Shown here piece after piece: positions 22,406 through 34,117 of a stretch of DNA of 64,000 bases. The position numbers were made by a program, and so were the translations under genes. Source of the DNA: Polytrichum commune (Eukaryota > Streptophyta > Polytrichopsida > Polytrichales > Polytrichaceae); assembly GCA_950295325.1 (NCBI GenBank), contig OX485808.1, positions 40,692,527-40,756,526 on the forward strand, given 5' to 3'. The notes under the pieces are model-generated. The model saw only the letters and a program-made list of their open reading frames with translations. It did not search any database and had not been told where the DNA came from. The stretch's first letter is position 1. Each line of letters starts with the position of its first letter.

Positions 22406-23916
22406 TATTTAATGACATGCACTTTTGTAAGCGTTTGATGGTGGCATGTGAACGCTCCTCAGTCACGGCACTGTTTCTGCAAATTTCCTGACAATCAACT
22501 TAACAAGAAGTGCAAATTTGAGTCCCCTTCTAATCAACAATCTCTGCAAATGTGAGCTGCAAGACAATAAACAAGGGCTCCATCATCACACAATACTCTA
22601 AGTTAAGTCACACTTTGGATGAATGTTGTGCACAGGCTTTTGTCCCAGACGCTTCGGCCACTTCGGAGCCAATTGGATCCACTGCTGCTCCTGCCGGTGC
22701 TGTCCTTTCTGCAAACTACTACCTCCGCTGACATCATAATACAACCTTTGCACGGCCATTTCAACCTCATCGCTTCTAAATTGCAGAACCAGGGACGATG
22801 ATGATCCGCACTCCTGTGATGACTGTGACTAACTCCATGACTTACGTGTTGATCATAGCCGTCACTTCATCGCCAGATCAGGAACGGAAACGGATTTCGA
22901 CAAGAGAATGAGGGGCTCATCACATCACACCAGCCACTTCTGGCACCATCCGTCAGCATCTCGGGTTGTTTGAGTGTGAAAAATGATGGGCCAACATCTA
23001 TTTCTGACCATAATCCCTAACAATTTCACGGCTGGAACCGGATGAAAAACATTGGTGTGATGGGGCATGACTCTGTCCAAGCACTTCCCTCTTCCAACGC
23101 CCCGGCCTAGATCACAGCTGCCCAGGGCTAGGCCCCGCCCCGGGCACGCCTCCTGCACTGCCCAGATGAAGCCCATGCTCTTACCCGCTCCGTATGACTT
23201 CGAAAAATAAAATTGCCCTTGCATATTTGAAGGCCACTTGTCCATATAACCCATATCGAGTGCACTTCATCTTCAAGGTATAAAATCCACTATATATGTT
23301 CACTTCCATTGAGTAATTAAGCAATTGATTGGGATTTCGTTTTTGAAGTGAAATTGTCAATAGAGCATGTAATTGACTTGGAAGTCAAAAATGTTACAAA
23401 ACCCTCATTAGCGTTGAGGTTATAATTTTTGTGACTTACCATTGACAGGGTCTTTGTCATTCTTATTAAGTGTGATTGAATGTAATTAAGTCTAATTAAT
23501 CCTAATTTGGACCCTCCCAATCTGGGCCCTCCGATCAAGGAGATTGACGGCCTCGATTGACAACGGGAGGCCTAGGGTTATGGAAATAGATGATTAATCG
23601 GTGAATAAGGATATCCGGCCAAAGGTAGACCCATCTGTGTGGAAGGCTCCGGTTCAAGGGTCTTATTTAGGGTAAAGTCTTCATGAGAGATTTAGGCTGT
23701 ACGATCAAGAATCGGATCAACGGCTCAGGGTCGATTTTTATAAAGAAATCGTCGTGGTCCCATGGTGGGCAACTTTAAAGTGTAAGGAGTCTGCCATTTA
23801 TATTATTATTTTTTCCGGAGGGTTTTATGTGTTAGATAATGCCCGAGGGAGTGGCCATTATGTGCATAAGGGCCCGCATCAAGGGTGGAGCCCAAGAGGC
23901 GGTTCCGTAAGCATAT
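22406..23916. other. intergenic DNA, no supported gene
   Basis: A minus-strand ATG frame at 23254-22925 (109 codons) is present but has no recognisable motif, and its composition suits chance. The rest is non-coding as far as can be seen. Confidence 0.4.
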
Positions 23917-24071
23917 AATGGTCCCAGTGTTCAAGATTGAAGTCTTCAATGCCCTTCAAACGCGATTTGGCCCTTCAAAATATACCTCTCTCAAAACAGC
24001 CCTTCAAAATGCAACCCCAAACTCAAAATGAAAACTTCACTTAACGTCCTCAAAATTTTTACACCCGTCAA

Positions 24072-24089
24072 CACTGTAGCGCTACAGTG
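24072..24089. repeat. perfect 18-bp palindrome in hAT subterminal region
   Basis: CACTGTAGCGCTACAGTG is its own reverse complement, and the half-site GCTACAGTGAC occurs again at 24101-24111. It may be a protein-binding or hairpin site of the hAT element. Confidence 0.8.
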
Positions 24090-24186
24090 ACGAGGAGGTC
24101 GCTACAGTGACAACCTCAACACCTAGCAAATGATTCATTCAACATCGATCTGACTTGGAAATCAACTTTTTAGGTCTTGCAAAAGA

Positions 24187-24954
24187 TTGGAATCCAACCC
24201 AATCAGCTTGTTTCGTAGACACTATCTGGGTGTAAGTTTTGGCCTGACAACCAAACACCTAGGAAAGTTTCTCCGCGAGGTGGTACCCAATGGGCAGATA
24301 TTGTATGTTGATAGTTTTGGGTGTGAAAAAATGCATATCTTGCATTATGATTCCATGCCCGAGTGTGACGTAGGAGGCTCATTGGAGGCATGCATCATGT
24401 TGGGGAGGCAATATGTGCAGAAGATCATCGATTCACTCAATGATCGATTTCCTGACTTGTCCATTTTCAATGCGGCCCGGCTTTTTAGCCCGAAGCACTA
24501 TCCCGTAGATGAATTGGACAGAGGGACATTAACGGAACAATGGTTGAACCGGTTGGTGACACATTTTCGTTGGAGCGATGACCTTGTTAATCAATGCAAT
24601 GCGGAATTGCTAGAATTCGTGGAGATGTTATGTTCCGTTTGTGAACGCCGAAGTATGCAAGAAGCTTGGGTTTTTTGTGGCAATGACCGGGAGTTCATGA
24701 TTAATTGGCCAACTATGATGTCGCTATGGCAAGCCATACTTGTGATCCCAACTAGCACTGCTGTTTGTGAGCGTGGTTTTTCAAAGCAAAATTGGGTTAA
24801 GAGTGAAAGGAGAACTAGACTCAACCTTGACACACTAGATGCTTTAATGAGGGTTAGTCTAAATGGGTTGGAGTTGAATTCATGGATTGGGATAGTATTT
24901 TTGAATCTTGGAAAATTGGCACAAGAACCAACAAGCGTAGGGCATTATCACTAG
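24187..24954 (+). CDS. hAT transposase C-terminal fragment
   Basis: An uninterrupted frame of about 255 codons; the first ATG is at 24331, so the N-terminal half must come from an upstream spliced exon or be missing. The C-terminal part carries the hAT dimerisation motif (IPTSTAVCERGFSKQNWVKS, then RTRLNLDTLDALMRVSLNG). The upstream BED zinc finger and most of the RNase H-like catalytic domain are absent from the element. The frame ends 216 bp before the right terminus. With only the dimerisation portion it should not be able to catalyse transposition, though it could still dimerise. The lack of stop codons suggests little time for decay. Confidence 0.85.
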   Translation: MESNPISLFRRHYLGVSFGLTTKHLGKFLREVVPNGQILYVDSFGCEKMHILHYDSMPECDVGGSLEACIMLGRQYVQKIIDSLNDRFPDLSIFNAARLFSPKHYPVDELDRGTLTEQWLNRLVTHFRWSDDLVNQCNAELLEFVEMLCSVCERRSMQEAWVFCGNDREFMINWPTMMSLWQAILVIPTSTAVCERGFSKQNWVKSERRTRLNLDTLDALMRVSLNGLELNSWIGIVFLNLGKLAQEPTSVGHYH

Positions 24955-25178
24955 AAGAGGTGGAGTTAGATGGTTGATTCTTAATTCTTCACATTGTATT
25001 GGAAGCATGCACCATATAAATCATGCATAAATTTAATATGAGTTTTTTATATTTTATTTCTATATTACTGAATTGACGTCTTGAATTTGAACTAGCCCTT
25101 CAACCGAAGGGCTCAAATTTTAGAGCCCTTCAAAATGAAACTCATGTGAGGGCTTCAATCTTGAACACTAAATGGTCC

Positions 25179-28100
25179 CCCGAGGGCATTGTCTTGCATA
25201 AAGCTATTAAGGTTTTGTCTCGGCCGTTGGATCTCCATAAGATCCCATCCACATGTAATATTATGTTGCGATCGATTCAGGGCAGGAAATCCCGTTTGTA
25301 ACCAATTAGTCCACATAGAAGGAGAAAAATGGTCGGAGCTTTACGATTAGATGAGTCCCTAGGGCCCAAGACATTCATGGAAACTTCTTTTTATGGAGTA
25401 GCTCATTTTTCATTCACATAACATATTATGGAAAAGTTGCCAACTTTCTAAATTTTGTGACATGACCAAAATGGTCATGAAACGAAAATTTTCAAAGTTT
25501 TCTCTAGCTACCCCGCGGATGAAGGCCCTGTTGATATGTCATCTGACCTAGCAAATGCGGTCCGGTTGACTTGAACTTTTCATAATAAGAATATATGGTA
25601 GTTTAGTTCACATCCGTAAAGCTATATTTTAAGAAAACAAACTATATTTTACTACATAACAACAACAAAAAAAATCAGCACTAATACTAGAAATGCCCGA
25701 AAACGGAATGTGAAAGCTCAAGCGTTTAGGGGTTAAGAAGTTGTTATTTATTTCAAAGGGGTTGAAATATACATTCAATAGTTGTCCATATAGGGTGATC
25801 AACCAAATTTACAAGATCTCATGCTAAAAGCTATTATTTCCAGATCTTACAATGCTAACTGTCTGTTGACATTGTATAGTGATGTTTTCAAATACCTTAT
25901 GTACCTCATTCTCCACAACGTGAAATAACCATGTCATAGTCCTCCCTTTGGCCATAGTTCCTTCACTAATCAAACACCATTATACACAAAACCATGTTTA
26001 TCCTTATTTTTACATTCTTCATTGATGGATGATTGTTCTTGTGACCTATAAGCCAATTGAGGGAAGTCAATAGCAGTCACTACCTCGAAACTTAATGAAT
26101 CAATATCATCTTTGCACGTGGTTTATCCAAAAAAAAATTTAATTACACGTTGAATGTTAACTATTAAATATAAAGCCATCATTGTCAACCCTAAGATTCA
26201 TGGGCTAACACTTAGTGTGATTTATGGAGAACACATGCAACAAGGGTAGAGTTTTTTTTTTTTGGGGGGGGGGGATATTATCTTGGTGACGAGCAATTAA
26301 ATGACCCATATAATTAGGTTTCTAATTATGCATATTTTGTAGTGCCTTGAAAGGCTTCGGTGAGTTATTTCAAGAACATGGTATATTATAAACCATCAAG
26401 CATTTTGTCACAAGAGTGCTATGTGTCACAGTATGTGGCGTCGGCGGCCGCACCTAATCCGTTGAGCTTCATCCATTTAGGTTTGGATGGATGAATCTTA
26501 GATGTGGAGAGGAAGGCTCCTAACTGAGGAGCCTCCTCCTTGGCTTGGCATTCTTGCCAAGTGAGAAGGAAGAGAATCAAACCCTTGCAAGAGCCCTAAT
26601 CTATTGTTTATGTGTGACTTTGCTATGTTTTAGTGTTGTGTTGTTAATGGTGATTGGTACTCGAGCTGCAGTGACACACGATCGCTATTTACACGACATA
26701 TGGCCTACATTCATCTTGCACATTTGGCCAATTATAGTAATTTGTTCGACTGAGACCAAACTTTGGGTTTTTTCATACCATCTCTAAAGATTGAGCCAAT
26801 AATATACTGCAATACGATTTAGCTTCAAAGAAATTTCATAAAACTACAATACATAACCAAACATACACAAATATAGATATGCATTCAATAACAACAATAT
26901 TTTATTCTATTGCGGAACTATAGACCGATGATATATGATTTATACCATGATATCTTAGAAATAATATAATTTTAATTTCATTGAAATTATAACAACCTAC
27001 ATTATTTTGAACTCAAGTTACATTTGTGTGGGGCTTGCTTTATTTTGAAACCACTTCAATCTCTTTGATACAATTAGTTAGAAAAAACCCTATCTTTGAC
27101 CACACATAGTTTCTAGTATTTGGGGCGTGTTGACCCCGAATGCTTTAAGATGAAGAGGTTACAAGGTTGGATATCGTTTGCTCCAAAAACAAATAAATTA
27201 TGCAACCAACACATAGATAATCACATCCGTACAGTTGGTGTGAAGATTTTTTCATGACATTTCATCAATTACAAATGGGTGCAAGAATGGTAAAGTGGGC
27301 CAAAAAAAAGCTCCAACATACTAAAACCATAATTGTTTTGGTCAAAGGCCTAAAAGTAGTAGCAAAGTGTTATTTAAACTTCTTCTTTTTCCATGATGAC
27401 CTTTATTGCCGTGTTAAATATTCAATTGTAGAATGTAAAGTTGAGATCTACAAATTTATCACTAAAACTAATGCTCAAAAGCAAATGGTTGAATCTAGCT
27501 TTGGACATAGATTTTGTGGCCTTAAATAATTTAAAGTTAGATTTTTTTTTCAAATTCCTTTATTTTTTATTTATAAACTTGAGGGCATCATCAATTTTTT
27601 GTAGAAACAATAAATTTTATCATATTTAAATAATTACTCGTTTAATGTCACCTATGTGCACACCATTGGCACAGTCTTCTAAAATATGTAGATTTTTCTT
27701 TGAATTTTTTTCTCATCATGAATTCCTTGTCTTTGTAGATCAATATGTGTTTTAAAAAATGTTTATGAATTTTCCTTCATCAAAATCAAAGTTATTGTAT
27801 ATTTTCAAAATACTTTCACTTAAACCTAGGTCAAAATCCAAGATTTGTCCACTTTACTGTGCTTGCACCCAAATCACAATTTTACTCTAAAAGCACTATA
27901 TTTGTTTGACTTTTATCGACTCAGTTTAAAAGGGTTACATACAAAAAGGAGTGTCACGTTGAGTGTTTAGAGCATGGCATCTAATGAATGGAGTGTCAAG
28001 AATATAAGAACTAAATAAACAATGTTTTATTTACTCACTCCAATTTTGATGGTTTGCATATCCTTGATGACATAGTGATATTTTATAAGATATTCTCACA

Positions 28101-29792
28101 ATAGTCCATGAAACACACAAAAAACAATGCTCGATTTTCACACATTCTATCATGTACATTGGTCTTCCATAAATAATCAATTTTCAAAGAATAAAGTCAT
28201 ATGTCATTATCATATTGATCAGGACATTGTGATAGTGTACATGGAAATAAAGTTTTTGAAACTTAAAGCATTGAACAAAACAACATGTTAATATGACATG
28301 AAAATTGTGTATTTATAATTTGTGAGTCACATGGGTAATTGTTTTGGAACAAGAGTGTATTGTATTGATTCGAAACAAATAAAAAATAAAAAATGATAGA
28401 GGCAAGAAAGATATAAAGAAGCCCGTGGGATAAAATTTTGTGGCGGGCAGGTTTTGTAAGCCTCTCCTTTCACTGCCACTAGTGTTGGGCAGCCAAAATA
28501 TTTGTGTGTTTGTCTTTTGCCTTTTGCCTCTTGGCATGTTGTCGCTTGACCACCTTTCACTTCACCTATCCGCCTTTCATCTCTTTCATAAAATCAAGCA
28601 ATGCTCGAGCTTCGTGAAGGCATGAAATGTTATGAGGCCCGCCTCACAATTCTTGTATTTTGAACATATGTGGCAAGGAATTTACTTGTGTAGGGTAGGT
28701 AGAAGAAGATGAAGCGACATTTCCACTACTAGGAAATCCTCAAGGTTAGAATAATATTGGGAAGTTTCAACATAATTTGCGGATTTGGTTTTTAAATGCA
28801 TGTATTGAAAATAGACACGAATGCACGTAGTAAATGAGAGTACATTTAGGATGTTAGCAAGTCGAGATTAGATGGGTCAATAGATTATGCCTAGAGCAAA
28901 TAGTTTAGTCTTCATTCAAGCCATTGAGTTGTGTTTTAACAATGTTAATAAGATCAAAAGTGTAATACATATGCATAGTTCACATCTAAAAAGAAGGTGT
29001 TGAATCAACATTGAACACTGAAAGTTCAAGATCATATATAAAACATCTTTACAAGTATATGATATTCTCAATGAAGGTATTTATGGAAGTGCTCAAGTGA
29101 TTTGTATTTCACAAGCCGTATTCTATTTTATTGAAAAGTGCATGTCAAAATATTCCTTTAAGAATAATACATTTAAGGATTGGAGTATAGCATGTGCAAA
29201 GGATTTAATTACATGGGAAAGGGATTTTGTTATGTGAATGTATGTAGGTTATTCTCAACAACCCTCTCGGGCACTTCATTTAAGACCATTTCAAGTGAGA
29301 AATCAATAGTATTCCTTTCTTGTTGCAAAAATATGAATCACTTCCTATGAGTATTCAATACAACTTGTGCATCAACATTGACCATGCACCTAAACTCTTC
29401 TCAAGAGTTTCAACACAAATCCCTTGTAATCCCTACACAATACATTGTTGTTAGTCCACTAGATTGGAATGGATTTGTATCTCAAACGCTTTTAGACTGG
29501 CATTTTGGTACAATTTTGTGCTTCTCGTGGTGCTTGTAGAAAAATGAAGATTGGCAATGGCTACCCCATGGCTTGAGGTGGTGATTGCAGTGAGACCCCA
29601 AATTCTTCATGCCTTACAAGATCTTGATCATATGTTTTGTAACGTGAGAAACACAAAACATGAAAATGGATGGCATTTGTGCAAGGAAAAAGGGTTTTGG
29701 TTGACGTGGACTACCATATCTCTTGTGAAAGTTGACTTACTCACAAGCACAAGATAGTGGCTGCTTAGAGCTTTGTGGTGGATGATTCTATC
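25179..29792. other. long gene-free AT-rich stretch
   Basis: 4.6 kb without a supported gene. It contains a T10-G10 junction tract near 26254-26273 and a short GC-rich patch near 26430-26455 (GGCGTCGGCGGCCGC). Scattered short frames lack ATG starts or any protein-like composition. Confidence 0.5.
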
Positions 29793-31857
29793 ATGGGTGT
29801 TGAAGCTTCAAAACCCACCAATGATGGTGGAGGCGGGAACAGTAACATCAACAAAGTAAATTTTAAAGCTAATGACAAACCCATCATCATGGTGCTAGGT
29901 ACAAAAGCATTCCCAACAAACTCAATCACAAAGAGAAAGGGTGTTACATATATAGTCTTGTAGTTGCAATGCAACTAATTTGAGTAAAACAATCATGATC
30001 CAAATGTTGTTGTCCCTTTCGAGAGTGAGTAAAATCTAATATTTAGGGATTTGGGGGGGGGGGGGGGGGGAGAGGAGAACGAGTCAATATGTAGTCAATA
30101 TGTTTAAGGAAAAGGATTTTTTTTTGTCCAAAAATTATAGACCTTCTTATTTGTTATAATGCTAAACACAATCATAATCATCAAATATATGTTGATAAAT
30201 ATAGTTTGTAGAACTAGGTTTAGGAGGATAATTTGGTAATGTCATATTGCGATTAGGGTCCCACATTTTGTCAAAATTGATGTCATGTTATTCTATGCCA
30301 AAACAACATTTGCAATCCCCGAGTCAATCAAACCAAAAAAACTTAAAAAAACTTAAAAAAAACTTATGATTTTTGTTATAGAAGGATTCTTTGTGGCCAT
30401 ATTATATGTTGAATTTTAGGACATCCAACTCATACATTATGTTGCACCATACCACCCTAGTGGTGCAATTTGGATTATACATCATAGTGGAAAAAACAAA
30501 GCATGGTTAGTTTATTTAAACCAATATTTCCATGTGTTTGGGTGGGGTGGTGTAATAGGTGGACCAGGGACAGGAAAGGGCACACAATGCACCCGCCTCA
30601 AGGATGAATTTGGATTCAAACACATTTCTTTGGGGGATATCCTACGAAATGAGGTGAAACAAGGTAGCAATATTGGGAAACAATGTGAGAATCTAATGAA
30701 GGATGGAAAATTGGTGCCTTTACCACTCACCATGCAACTCATGAAAAAGGCCATTCAAACATCGGGGCATCATTCCGGGTACCTCATCGATGGTTTCCCT
30801 CGTGCTGTTGAACAAGCTAAAGCTTTCCAACAACAAGTAATAATTTTGACATTTATAATTTTCTAAATCCAATTCATGTATATATACACATATGTGAGCC
30901 ACAAATCTATAATGCATGAAGCCTTCATGTATTACCCATGCAAGGTCATGTCTCTACATTGCCTCATAAGACAAAACCTTGAGGTAGGGAAAAAACATTC
31001 AATGTAGTACATACTTGACATTGGAAAATGTCATTAAATCGAGTCTCAAGAAATAATCAATCCTCAAAGCTCATATGTGAATGGAGATAAATAATGTTCC
31101 CAAAAGAAGTACAGGAGGCATAAAACCTCATGTTGCATCATAACCAATGATCAGCATTAGGCTAACGCGCTTACATTCACCCCGGTACCTAAATACGGGC
31201 ATTACTTTTTACTTTTTACTTCCCAAAAGAAGTCTTCAGTAATTGGCAAATCATGTTATGGTATGAATTTAGTCTGGCAACAATTGAGTCAAATGATATA
31301 TGACAATGCCTTAAAGTTTGTACGAATTATGATGACCATTGATTACTCCACCTAAATTATGATCTTATTAAAGCATGTTAAATAATGGTGAGGTGAAATG
31401 GAATAGGTAAAAACACCCAATCTTGTGGTATACTTACATGCTCCCCTCCAAGTCCTTCAACACCGGCTTCTCCAACGTGGGGCTACAAGTGGTAGAAGTG
31501 ACGACAATTTAAATTCCATCAAAAAGCGTTTCGTGACATTCAAGAAGGAGTCCTATCCGGTTGTCGAGTACTATGAACGGACTTCTAAATCGATTGTCAA
31601 AAGGGTATGCACTTCACACACACATGTTTTCTCGTGGATCACCTTCAAGTGCATCTCTAAGAACAAGAAACTTTTGCAAAACATTTCATAGCAAGGACTC
31701 GCTTAGATTGATTGCACATGACATTCTCAAAGATAAGATTTGGAGCTTTTGATTCACCCCTTTGATGGCAAATTGTGCATGATAGGTATGTACAATTACA
31801 ACACCCGATGATGTGTATTGCCAAGTGCGGGAAGCCGTGAAATCGGCGGTAAGTTAA
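29793..31857 (+). CDS. nucleoside monophosphate kinase, AK1/UMP-CMP kinase type
   Basis: Transfers phosphate from ATP to AMP or to UMP/CMP; the choice between these cannot be made safely from sequence. Four exons join in phase: 29793-29898, 30559-30836, 31407-31604, 31786-31857, giving 217 residues, close to the usual 190-220. The start ATG has an in-frame TAG 27 bp upstream. Residues 1-28 are Gly/Asn-rich. The P-loop is split by intron 1 and reads GGPGTGKGTQC (about 36-46). The NMP-binding part has ISLGDILRNEV, the signature is LIDGFPRAVEQ, and the short LID holds RGATSGRSDDN. The family signature residues are present and there is no stop, so it looks active. Intron 1 contains an 18-G run (30053-30070). 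The final exon ends in ...REAVKSAVS, but a strong GTAAGT donor overlaps its last codons; see the separate exon at 32244. Confidence 0.88.
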
Positions 31858-32243
31858 AGACCTCGAGTGTCTAAGGTTCTTCAAGTTTCAAGTATACTGT
31901 ATTGTAAAACCTCGAGTGTCTAAGATGTGAGCTCAATTGTATGTTGGGTTGATTGTTGCATTCTTATTTGGTTGTAGCGATGGTTCATTAAGGTGACAGT
32001 CACTTTTGATCCTAATTGTTAAAAATTCTTATAGTATAAGTGGTGACCTTCACATTAAGACGGTGGAGTGGGGGAGGTGCGAGGCTTCTTTGAAGCCCCA
32101 TCTCCAACTTCAACTCAAACCCAAACACGTACATTCGTGAATATACAAAACACGTAGTTTGTGTAGAATACTATAGTGAAATGCTTTGATGGAATTCACA
32201 ACGAGGGGATGAAGAAGTTTCTACTAACTTAAATCTCTTGTAG

Positions 32244-32522
32244 TTGGCCAACTCGTCACGATTGCGGAGACACATTCGGAGACGAACGATCGATAAGGTC
32301 GGGGAGGATTGCAAACGAGCTAAAGAGTGCCACCTTGCCAAGCGAAGGCACCATAGAATCCCCTCTCGGCATCACCACCGGAGAGCGAAGAGGCGGAAGA
32401 CCGTTCATCACCGAGTCACGGTGAGGGTGGAGAGGAATAAACACAACTTTGAAGAATGTCCGGGGCACCCTCCCGGCTCCCCCGTAGCCCCGCCCAAGCC
32501 ATACGAATTCAACTTTTTGTAA
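32244..32522 (+). CDS. possible extra 3' exon of the kinase: Arg/His-rich tail
   Basis: An open frame of 92 codons starts exactly after a strong acceptor (CTAAC branch-like site, then TCTCTTGTAG). It is in the phase needed to follow a GTAAGT donor at 31849 in the kinase gene. If spliced, the kinase would be about 307 residues with a tail containing RRHIRRRTIDK, KRRHHR and HHHRRAKRRK, followed by a short Pro/Gly segment ending PYEFNFL. The segment is clearly richer in G+C than both flanks, as exons here tend to be. The basic clusters resemble nuclear-localisation or nucleic-acid-binding sequences. It may instead be an independent gene fragment or a chance frame. Confidence 0.45.
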   Translation: MANSSRLRRHIRRRTIDKVGEDCKRAKECHLAKRRHHRIPSRHHHRRAKRRKTVHHRVTVRVERNKHNFEECPGHPPGSPVAPPKPYEFNFL

Positions 32523-32756
32523 GCTTGGCAACACACTCTCTTTGATGCTCGTGTCTTCGTAGTTGGTGTATGAAGAATATGTGGATTATACATTATTATC
32601 ATCTATAGTTTATATTTTGTCATGGTTTGGTCGTATAACACATTGCGGTATCTATAGGGACCACCTCCGACACGAGGTAGTAGCATCTGTCTCATAGCCT
32701 TGCTTAATCAACCTACTTTGGGTTTCCATATGAGCTCACAGTTATGATCAAGGTGA

Positions 32757-32784
32757 TCTCTCTCTCTCTCTCTCTCTCTCTCTC
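32757..32784. repeat. (TC)n microsatellite
   Basis: Perfect run of about 14 TC units. Confidence 0.95.
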
Positions 32785-33113
32785 CACAATTGGGGATCCA
32801 TAAGGAAGGAATGTCCCCCTCACCAAAACTATCAAGTTTCAAAGGTTTTAAAATAGCTCACGAGCATATCCTCTTGTAAACACATAAAATGATGGTCCTT
32901 TGTATATCTTAAACAACGTCCAAACCTAACGGTATTTAATGATGTTGATTTATTGTAAATGTCATTTCTATTGCATCAAGGATTTGTCACAAATCACATC
33001 TTTCCTTAAAGGAAAGCAAAGGAATGACTTTAGTGTGAGAGCATACATCATAAGATGCAACATAGTTCAATCGATTTATAAACATGAATAAGGAGCTCAT
33101 AAACATGTATAAA

Positions 33114-33118
<5 letters not shown>

Positions 33119-33148
<30 letters not shown>
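33119..33148. repeat. (TA)n microsatellite
   Basis: Perfect run of about 14 TA units in AT-rich DNA. Confidence 0.95.
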
Positions 33149-33155
<7 letters not shown>

Positions 33156-33629
33156 TGCACATTATTATGAACAATAGGACAACGTGCAAAAGGACCTTTA
33201 TTTTGAAGTTATTTGGTGGTATCAAAAGAAATAAAAAGGTTGTCGGGGAGTGATACACACCTAAAGTAATCATAAACACATGTATAGCGTGTACAAACTA
33301 CTCACCTCAAAGCACCGTGTGCCTCAAAATTATAATTATAAAAATTTAACATTTGTGGTTATCAACAATATTTTGAGTTAGAAATATGCTTCTTTGTCCA
33401 TACTAGCTTTGTGTGTTCCTTGTTTATTTTTGCAAAGCATTTGTATCTTCCTTATATCAATTGCAAAACCAATTTCTTGGCTCATAAAGGGGTACCCCAA
33501 CCATGCATGCACGCACCCATTGCGTTACTTGAAATAGAATAATACGTGGCTCAAACATGCAATTTCCCATGCACAAAACCCCGTGCAATTTTGAATGAGC
33601 TGGTATTCTAAATGCAACAACAAAACGTT

Positions 33630-33756
33630 ATTCAAATCCATAACAATTTTCCGTGGGACTGACAACATTCCACAGAATATTCCCCACATTCAATCGGAAC
33701 GTGGGAATATTCCACATGATAGTGTCAGTCCCACAAAACATTGTTATGGATCTGAA
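33630..33756. mobile_element. compact hairpin MITE, arms about 57 bp
   Basis: The left arm (ATTCAAATCCATAAC ... GTGGGACTGAC ... GAATATTCCC) and right arm are near-perfect reverse complements with a loop of about 10 bases. A TA pair is present outside both ends, which would fit a Stowaway/mariner-type target site, but this is weak evidence. Transcribed, it would form a long stem like a small-RNA precursor. Confidence 0.75.
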
Positions 33757-33774
33757 TATGGTTATGAACATTGA

Positions 33775-34117
33775 ATGTTGGAAACCAACAAACTTTATAT
33801 GACACAAAACAAAACTATTGCAACATATATTGAAGAAGGAACATTTGAGTTGCAGGTTAAGTGTTGCGCGTTGGTGCGGGATGACGGAAGTGTCGAGCCA
33901 AGACCCCACGACTCTTATCAAGCCCATTCTATCGTCTGGGTTGTTCTTGTTTGTGATTCTAAGGACTTTCGAGTGTCAAGATGCCATAAAAGCCGGAAAT
34001 TTTGAGCAATTTAAAGGATGTTTCACGAGATTGAAATTTCCTTTAGAAATAGCCGAGAAGACGGTAGAAAAATACGCGGGGGATATACTCACAAGTTCAG
34101 TAGCAAATGCGTTGTAA
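33775..34117 (+). other. possible exon(s) of unknown protein
   Basis: Two overlapping frames are open. One starts with ATG at 33775 (76 codons, containing CCALVRDDGSVEPRPHDSYQ). The other runs to a stop at 34117 with a lysine/acidic, protein-like end (AGNFEQFKGCFTRLKFPLEI, then VEKYAGDI). The switch between frames suggests an exon boundary or a frameshift. No family is recognised, and this may be a gene relic next to the hairpin element. Confidence 0.25.

Larger units (their letters stand above)
23925..25170 (+). mobile_element. internally deleted hAT transposon with intact ends
   Basis: A 1246-bp element bounded by a perfect 8-bp target duplication AATGGTCC (23917-23924 and 25171-25178). 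The terminal inverted repeats read CAGTGTTCAAGATTGAAG at the left and CTTCAATCTTGAACACTA at the right, identical apart from the outermost base. Subterminal copies of GCCCTTCAAA are clustered at both ends in both orientations, the arrangement expected of transposase-binding sites. The 18-bp palindrome at 24072-24089 lies in the left subterminal region. An autonomous hAT is usually 3 kb or more, and only the C-terminal part of the transposase remains here, so this copy is probably non-autonomous. The perfect target duplication argues for a fairly recent insertion. Confidence 0.93.

Noticed and set aside
22925-23254. Minus-strand ATG frame of 109 codons
   Set aside because: Composition is not protein-like beyond the start, no splice context or family similarity is seen, and this length is expected by chance.
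26545-26787. Hydrophobic plus-strand frame resembling a membrane protein
   Set aside because: It begins with TTG and lies in AT-rich DNA where T-rich codons give spurious hydrophobic stretches.
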